NCBI GenBank assembly: GCA_018262395.1
Contig: JAGSYM010000056.1
Location: forward strand, 1-8,802
From: Nitrospirota bacterium
Lineage (GTDB): Bacteria > Nitrospirota > Thermodesulfovibrionia > Thermodesulfovibrionales > SM23-35
Direction: 5' to 3'
Length of the DNA: 8,802 bases
Shown here: piece after piece, positions 6,452 through 8,802 of the stretch
Layout: each line of letters opens with the position of its first letter
Numbering within the stretch: position 1 is the stretch's first letter
Position numbers and translations under genes: made by a program
Notes under the pieces: generated by a model
Databases searched by the model: none
The model's input: only the letters and a program-made list of their open reading frames with translations
What the model was told of the DNA's origin: nothing

Positions 6452-6832
6452 TTAATGCCCGCATCCTTTCGCATGCCCGTGACCGGCACACGTGTGCTGC
6501 ATGGTAAACTCAGGGAGTTGCTGATCTTTGAGCAACTGAATATTGTCTTTTACTGTTTGTCCGCGAGCCTGAAAAACCTTCGTGCCCTGCTGGTTCAGTT
6601 TGATCAATGCACCGGCTCCGATACCGCCTACCACAATGGCATCAACTTTCTGGTTATTCAAAGCCTTTAGCGGATTGCATGCACCGTGAGAATGATGCTG
6701 ATCTTTGTTATTGATCGTGGTCACATGATTATTTTCAGTCTCAACGATTACGAATGCCGGTGCTGAACCGAAATGTCCATATACCTCACTTGCCATTCCT
6801 TGAGCTTCTGCAACAGGGAAACAAATCTTCAT
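6452..6832 (-). CDS. NifX/NifB-C-terminal family protein (dinitrogenase iron-molybdenum cofactor biosynthesis fold)
   Basis: A 126-residue member of the family whose NifX and NafY relatives bind FeMo-cofactor or its precursors. Many members sit outside nitrogen-fixation clusters and have unknown substrates. The domain fills about residues 1-105: MKICFPVAEAQGMASEVYGHFGSAP at the start (in two typical pieces, KICFPVAE and GHFGSAPAF), and VDAIVVGGIGAGAL in the middle. An internal HHSHGAC stretch and a C-terminal tail rich in His and Cys (HTCAGHGHAKGCGH) look like metal-binding elements. The ATG overlaps the DUF134 stop as ATGA (6832-6829), and AGGAGG at 6845-6840 gives a seven-base spacing, so the two genes are translationally coupled. 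No nif structural genes are present in this window; a nitrogenase role should not be assumed. Confidence 0.9.
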   Translation of the reverse strand: MKICFPVAEAQGMASEVYGHFGSAPAFVIVETENNHVTTINNKDQHHSHGACNPLKALNNQKVDAIVVGGIGAGALIKLNQQGTKVFQARGQTVKDNIQLLKDQQLPEFTMQHTCAGHGHAKGCGH

Positions 6833-7125
6833 ACACTTTCCTCCTTATCGTTTGTTTCTATTTTCAGGGCTTTCCCCCGAATTAGCGATTCGGCAACTTT
6901 TTTGTGTGCATTCTGAAGAATTCTGCCGAACGTCTGCCGTGATATTTTCATCTTCTTTGCCGCATCTTCATGGTAGAGTTCCATAAAGTCAGCAAGCCTG
7001 ATTGCCTCGAATTCATCAATGGTTAATGCGATCTCCTCAAGATGGGTCATCGGTATTCCCCTCGGTTTAAAATACGTCGCATCAGGCTTACACCCTATGC
7101 AACGGCATTTTTTTGGCCTCGGCAT
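6829..7125 (-). CDS. DUF134 family HTH protein (probable regulator)
   Basis: A 98-residue protein of the DUF134 (UPF0251) family, which has a sigma-70 region-4-like helix-turn-helix. The N-terminus MPRPKKCRCIGCKPD followed by TYFKPRGIP is the family signature, with cysteines at 7, 9 and 12. The HTH covers about residues 38-85, where EFEAIRLADF leads into MKISRQTFGRIL and AHKKVAESLIRGKAL. Genes of this family commonly lie beside NifX-like genes, as here with a 4-bp overlap, suggesting it regulates that set, perhaps in response to a metal or redox signal through the N-terminal cysteines; that is inference. No ribosome site precedes the ATG at 7125-7123, but the start is fixed by the conserved MPRP. 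Two TATAAT boxes close to the start raise the possibility of a leaderless or very short leader transcript. Confidence 0.9.
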   Translation of the reverse strand: MPRPKKCRCIGCKPDATYFKPRGIPMTHLEEIALTIDEFEAIRLADFMELYHEDAAKKMKISRQTFGRILQNAHKKVAESLIRGKALKIETNDKEESV

Positions 7126-7260
7126 AGTTCATTATAAGCATATGCCCATTATAATTGCAAGATATTCTTCACCCGAGAAAAGTCCTGATAATCCTGTTCA
7201 GACATTATGTTATGGTGTATATGTATCAATAATGAGACTTCTTTGGAGGGAGATAACCAG
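7126..7260. promoter_or_regulatory. Divergent control region between the DUF134 and TrmO-like genes
   Basis: This 135-bp region carries the regulatory signals for both directions. On the minus strand two TATAAT boxes occur (7153-7148 and 7136-7131); the second follows a TTGCAA -35-like box after 18 bp but lies only six bases before the ATG. On the plus strand TATATG at 7218-7223 is a weak -10 candidate, and GGAGGG at 7245-7250 is the ribosome site of the TrmO-like gene. Confidence 0.45.
7130..7154. repeat. Direct repeat CATTATAA flanking palindrome GCATATGC
   Basis: Two copies of CATTATAA (7130-7137 and 7147-7154) are 17 bp apart, start to start, and enclose the 8-bp palindrome GCATATGC (7138-7145). 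The arrangement sits directly upstream of the DUF134 gene and overlaps its possible -10 boxes, so it may be an autoregulatory operator. Confidence 0.4.
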
Positions 7261-7668
7261 ATGAATATTGACCTCAAGACGATAGGCTTTATACGAACTG
7301 ATGTCACAACAGTGCCCCGTCATTGGACAATTTCTGAAGTTACGGGGAAGATAGTAATTGATGAAGCCTATACGCAAGGTATAAAGGATATTCAAAAGGG
7401 TCAGGATATCATGGTTATTTTCTATTTTCACCAAAGTCCGGAGTTTACCGTGAACCATCTTATCCAGATTCCTCCACATCGCGATAAACAGCTTGGCGTG
7501 TTCAGTACCTGTTCTCCGATAAGACCCAACCCTATAGGTATGTCAGTTTTGCGAGTCATAGATATCGAAGAAAATGTTTTATATGTAAAAGGCTTAGATA
7601 TGCTGGACAGGACACCCATCTTGGACATCAAGCCTCTGACAGGCTTAAAAAAGGATACAGACTTATGA
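7261..7668 (+). CDS. trmO: TrmO-like tRNA methyltransferase (TsaA/UPF0066 family)
   Basis: A 135-residue member of the family whose E. coli member TrmO (YaeB) uses S-adenosylmethionine to N6-methylate threonylcarbamoyladenosine at tRNA position 37. The N-terminus MNIDLKTIGFIRTD is typical, and the family signature appears as GVFSTCSPIRPNPIGMSVLRV, seen in two parts GVFSTCSPI and RPNPIGMS. Standard members read ATRSP before RPNPIG; here the Arg is Cys. The short length matches the single-domain form without the C-terminal extension of the E. coli protein. The start is the ATG at 7261 with GGAGGG about ten bases upstream; an earlier in-frame ATG at 7207 would add 18 non-conserved residues. Its stop overlaps the next start codon as ATGA. 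Related short proteins also occur in metal or cofactor gene clusters of anaerobes, so the substrate may not be tRNA. Confidence 0.82.
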   Translation: MNIDLKTIGFIRTDVTTVPRHWTISEVTGKIVIDEAYTQGIKDIQKGQDIMVIFYFHQSPEFTVNHLIQIPPHRDKQLGVFSTCSPIRPNPIGMSVLRVIDIEENVLYVKGLDMLDRTPILDIKPLTGLKKDTDL

Positions 7669-7835
7669 TAATTACCACACTGATTGAGAATACACAGGCA
7701 GATGACAAAGGCAGTCTGACAGCCGAACATGGCTTATCATTGCATATATCCTTGACTTATTCAAAACGTATCCTGCAGGATTTGGATGCATCGAGGAATT
7801 TAAACACCTATGTACATTTCCCGGCAGATGAATAA
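7665..7835 (+). pseudogene. Truncated MBL-fold metallo-hydrolase (N-terminal remnant)
   Basis: A 56-codon frame starting at the ATG that overlaps the TrmO-like stop. Its first residues, MIITTLIENT, then SLTAEHGLSLHI and SKRIL, match the N-terminus of MBL-fold hydrolases of the COG1237 type, which are normally about 250-280 residues and continue with FDTG and an HxHxDH metal site. Here similarity fades after about residue 45 (QDLDASRN) and the frame ends in bases that are antisense to the last codons of the convergent radical SAM gene (overlap 7808-7835). The metal-binding residues are absent, so it cannot be an active hydrolase. A deletion joining it to the radical SAM 3' end is the likely origin; an expressed short peptide is less likely. 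The match is from memory of the family and was not searched. Confidence 0.6.
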
Positions 7836-8737
7836 TAACGCTGGTCCTTATATAGTCTTTCTTTAAGCTTGCCCGACTCTTTCAGACCATTCACCCACCT
7901 TTCAGCATTTGCATCCGAGATACCAAGGACATTTGCTATATCAGTTATGGTTACAGGGCGTCTTTTGGTCATCGCAACAATTGCTTCCTCAACATTTTCA
8001 GCCTCGCCGATCTTTTGTTCGTGAAATTCTGCAATGACCTCACAATTTTGACCCAAATAATTTCTTACCGCTATCATTTCATCCCCACTCAGCGGCTTTG
8101 CATATGTTTCAGCCGGTGGTCTGACGACGGTATTGAGATAGATTTTATCAGGTTGGATTTGCGATGCCGCCGTCTTTAAAAAGAGCAATTCACTATGATT
8201 ATTATTGAAACCTTGAACAAACATAATCTCGAGCCACATCTGTCCTTTATAGTGTCTTCTGAATGTTGTAAGTCCATCAATAATTGTCTGTATCTTGAGA
8301 GATTTGTGTGGTCTATTGATTTTTTCAAACACCTCCTGAGAAGCAGCATCAAGAGAAGGCATTACAATATCCGCCTTTTCAAGATCTTTCTGAACATCCT
8401 CTCTGAAAAGGAGTGTCCCATTTGTAAGAACTACTACCGGGACAGACGTCATCTTTTTTATCTCATTGATTAATATTCCTATATCTGAATTCAGGGTTGG
8501 TTCCCCGGACCCGGAGAAGGTTATATAATCTATACGCTGTTGTTTGTCTAAAGCTTCCTGCACTTCTCTGCAAACAGTATCGTTTTGCGAATACGATTTT
8601 CTCTCGGTGGTCTTACGCAGGGTCCTTCCAAGTTGACAATAAATGCAATCAAGCGTGCAAGATTTATAGGGAACTACATCCACCCCAAGGGAGAACCCTA
8701 ATCTCCTTGAGGGCACAGGACCGTATACATGTTTCAT
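7808..8737 (-). CDS. Radical SAM protein (COG0731-like) with C-terminal winged-helix-like domain
   Basis: A 309-residue enzyme that would bind a [4Fe-4S] cluster and S-adenosylmethionine to generate a radical. The cluster motif is C27/C31/C34 (SCTLDCIYCQLG), after the N-terminal signature YGPVPSRRLGFSLGVD seen as YGPVPSRRLG and SLGVDVVP. SGSGEP at 75-80 is the SAM-amino motif, and VVVLTNGTLL at 101-110 and IVMPSLDAAS at 124-133 are barrel strands. The family is related to wyosine-type TYW1 proteins, but bacterial members have no firmly known substrate. Residues about 258-305 (VTITDIANVLGIS, then LKESGKLKERLYKDQRYY) look like a winged helix. AAGGA upstream of the ATG at 8737 is rather distant (about 12 bases). 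The gene faces the TrmO-like gene and overlaps the MBL remnant at its 3' end; no terminator hairpin lies between them. Confidence 0.85.
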   Translation of the reverse strand: MKHVYGPVPSRRLGFSLGVDVVPYKSCTLDCIYCQLGRTLRKTTERKSYSQNDTVCREVQEALDKQQRIDYITFSGSGEPTLNSDIGILINEIKKMTSVPVVVLTNGTLLFREDVQKDLEKADIVMPSLDAASQEVFEKINRPHKSLKIQTIIDGLTTFRRHYKGQMWLEIMFVQGFNNNHSELLFLKTAASQIQPDKIYLNTVVRPPAETYAKPLSGDEMIAVRNYLGQNCEVIAEFHEQKIGEAENVEEAIVAMTKRRPVTITDIANVLGISDANAERWVNGLKESGKLKERLYKDQRYYSSAGKCT

Positions 8738-8740
8738 ATA

Positions 8741-8802
8741 TTATTTTATCCTTTCCCAGAGCAGAGTAATATCACTGGTTATACCATTCTTGCTGTATTC
8801 GA
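8741..8802 (-). CDS. Possible C-terminal fragment of an upstream minus-strand gene
   Basis: From the right edge, one minus-strand frame stays open for 19 codons (EYSKNGITSDITLLWERIK) and ends in TAA at 8743-8741, three bases before the ATG of the radical SAM gene. That spacing, and the AAGGA ribosome site of the radical SAM gene falling inside its last codons, would fit an operon. The other two minus-strand frames are interrupted within this stretch. It is too short to assign to a family, and the start lies outside the window. Confidence 0.4.
   Translation of the reverse strand, partial: EYSKNGITSDITLLWERIK

Noticed and set aside
6020..6670. A 216-codon plus-strand frame across the CGGC and NifX-like genes.
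   Set aside because: It spans two well-supported minus-strand genes and the gap between them, with no family resemblance.
6452..7125. Reading the NifX-like protein as evidence for nitrogen fixation.
   Set aside because: Stand-alone NifX-fold proteins are widespread in anaerobes that do not fix nitrogen, and no nif structural or assembly genes are visible here.
7770..7781. A 12-bp perfect palindrome ATCCTGCAGGAT between the convergent genes.
   Set aside because: It has no loop and no T-run, so it is not a terminator, and it falls inside the MBL remnant coding frame. Probably chance.

Overview
This window looks like part of the chromosome of an anaerobic, probably sulfate-reducing or related bacterium of the Desulfobacterota or Nitrospirota type. 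That is an inference from gene content: a 16-heme cytochrome of the HmcA class, an HdrD-like iron-sulfur subunit, a NarI-like membrane cytochrome, a TAT-exported four-cluster ferredoxin, and a CGGC / NifX-like / DUF134 cluster typical of such anaerobes. No rRNA, tRNA, CRISPR array or insertion sequence was recognised.

Positions 1-5746 (all minus strand, read from high to low) form a transmembrane electron-transfer module. The order is a tryptophan-rich repeat protein resembling TmcD (5746-4487), a NarI-like cytochrome b HmcE/TmcC (4320-3643), a CCG-domain iron-sulfur protein HmcF/TmcB (3631-2279), a 16-heme cytochrome HmcA (2276-681), a 38-residue membrane peptide like HmcD (679-563) and a TAT-exported ferredoxin HmcB (545 onward, cut by the window edge). 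An NrfD-like HmcC would be expected just outside the window. The periplasmic heme and ferredoxin subunits would exchange electrons through the membrane with the cytoplasmic HmcF-type subunit. Gene order differs from the hmcABCDEF order of Desulfovibrio, and a Tmc-type subunit heads the set. A consensus-like promoter whose -35 box sits inside a perfect 11-bp inverted repeat lies between the tmcD-like gene and hmcE, so the core operon may be switched separately.

Positions 5747-6010 are intergenic. They hold a palindromic GTCAT...ATGAC element of about 96 bp that looks like a dispersed miniature repeat, and a near-perfect dyad next to the tmcD-like start.

Positions 6011-7125 (minus) hold a three-gene cluster: DUF134 HTH regulator, NifX-like protein with a His/Cys-rich tail, and CGGC-domain protein. 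It is divergent from a TrmO-like gene (7261-7668, plus), with a repeat-rich shared control region at 7126-7260. The TrmO-like gene overlaps by ATGA with the N-terminal remnant of an MBL-fold hydrolase gene (7665-7835), which breaks off where it runs into the 3' end of a convergent radical SAM gene (8737-7808). A short C-terminal piece of a further minus-strand gene may occupy 8741-8802. These genes suggest metallocofactor or tRNA-modification chemistry, but the actual substrate cannot be read from sequence.
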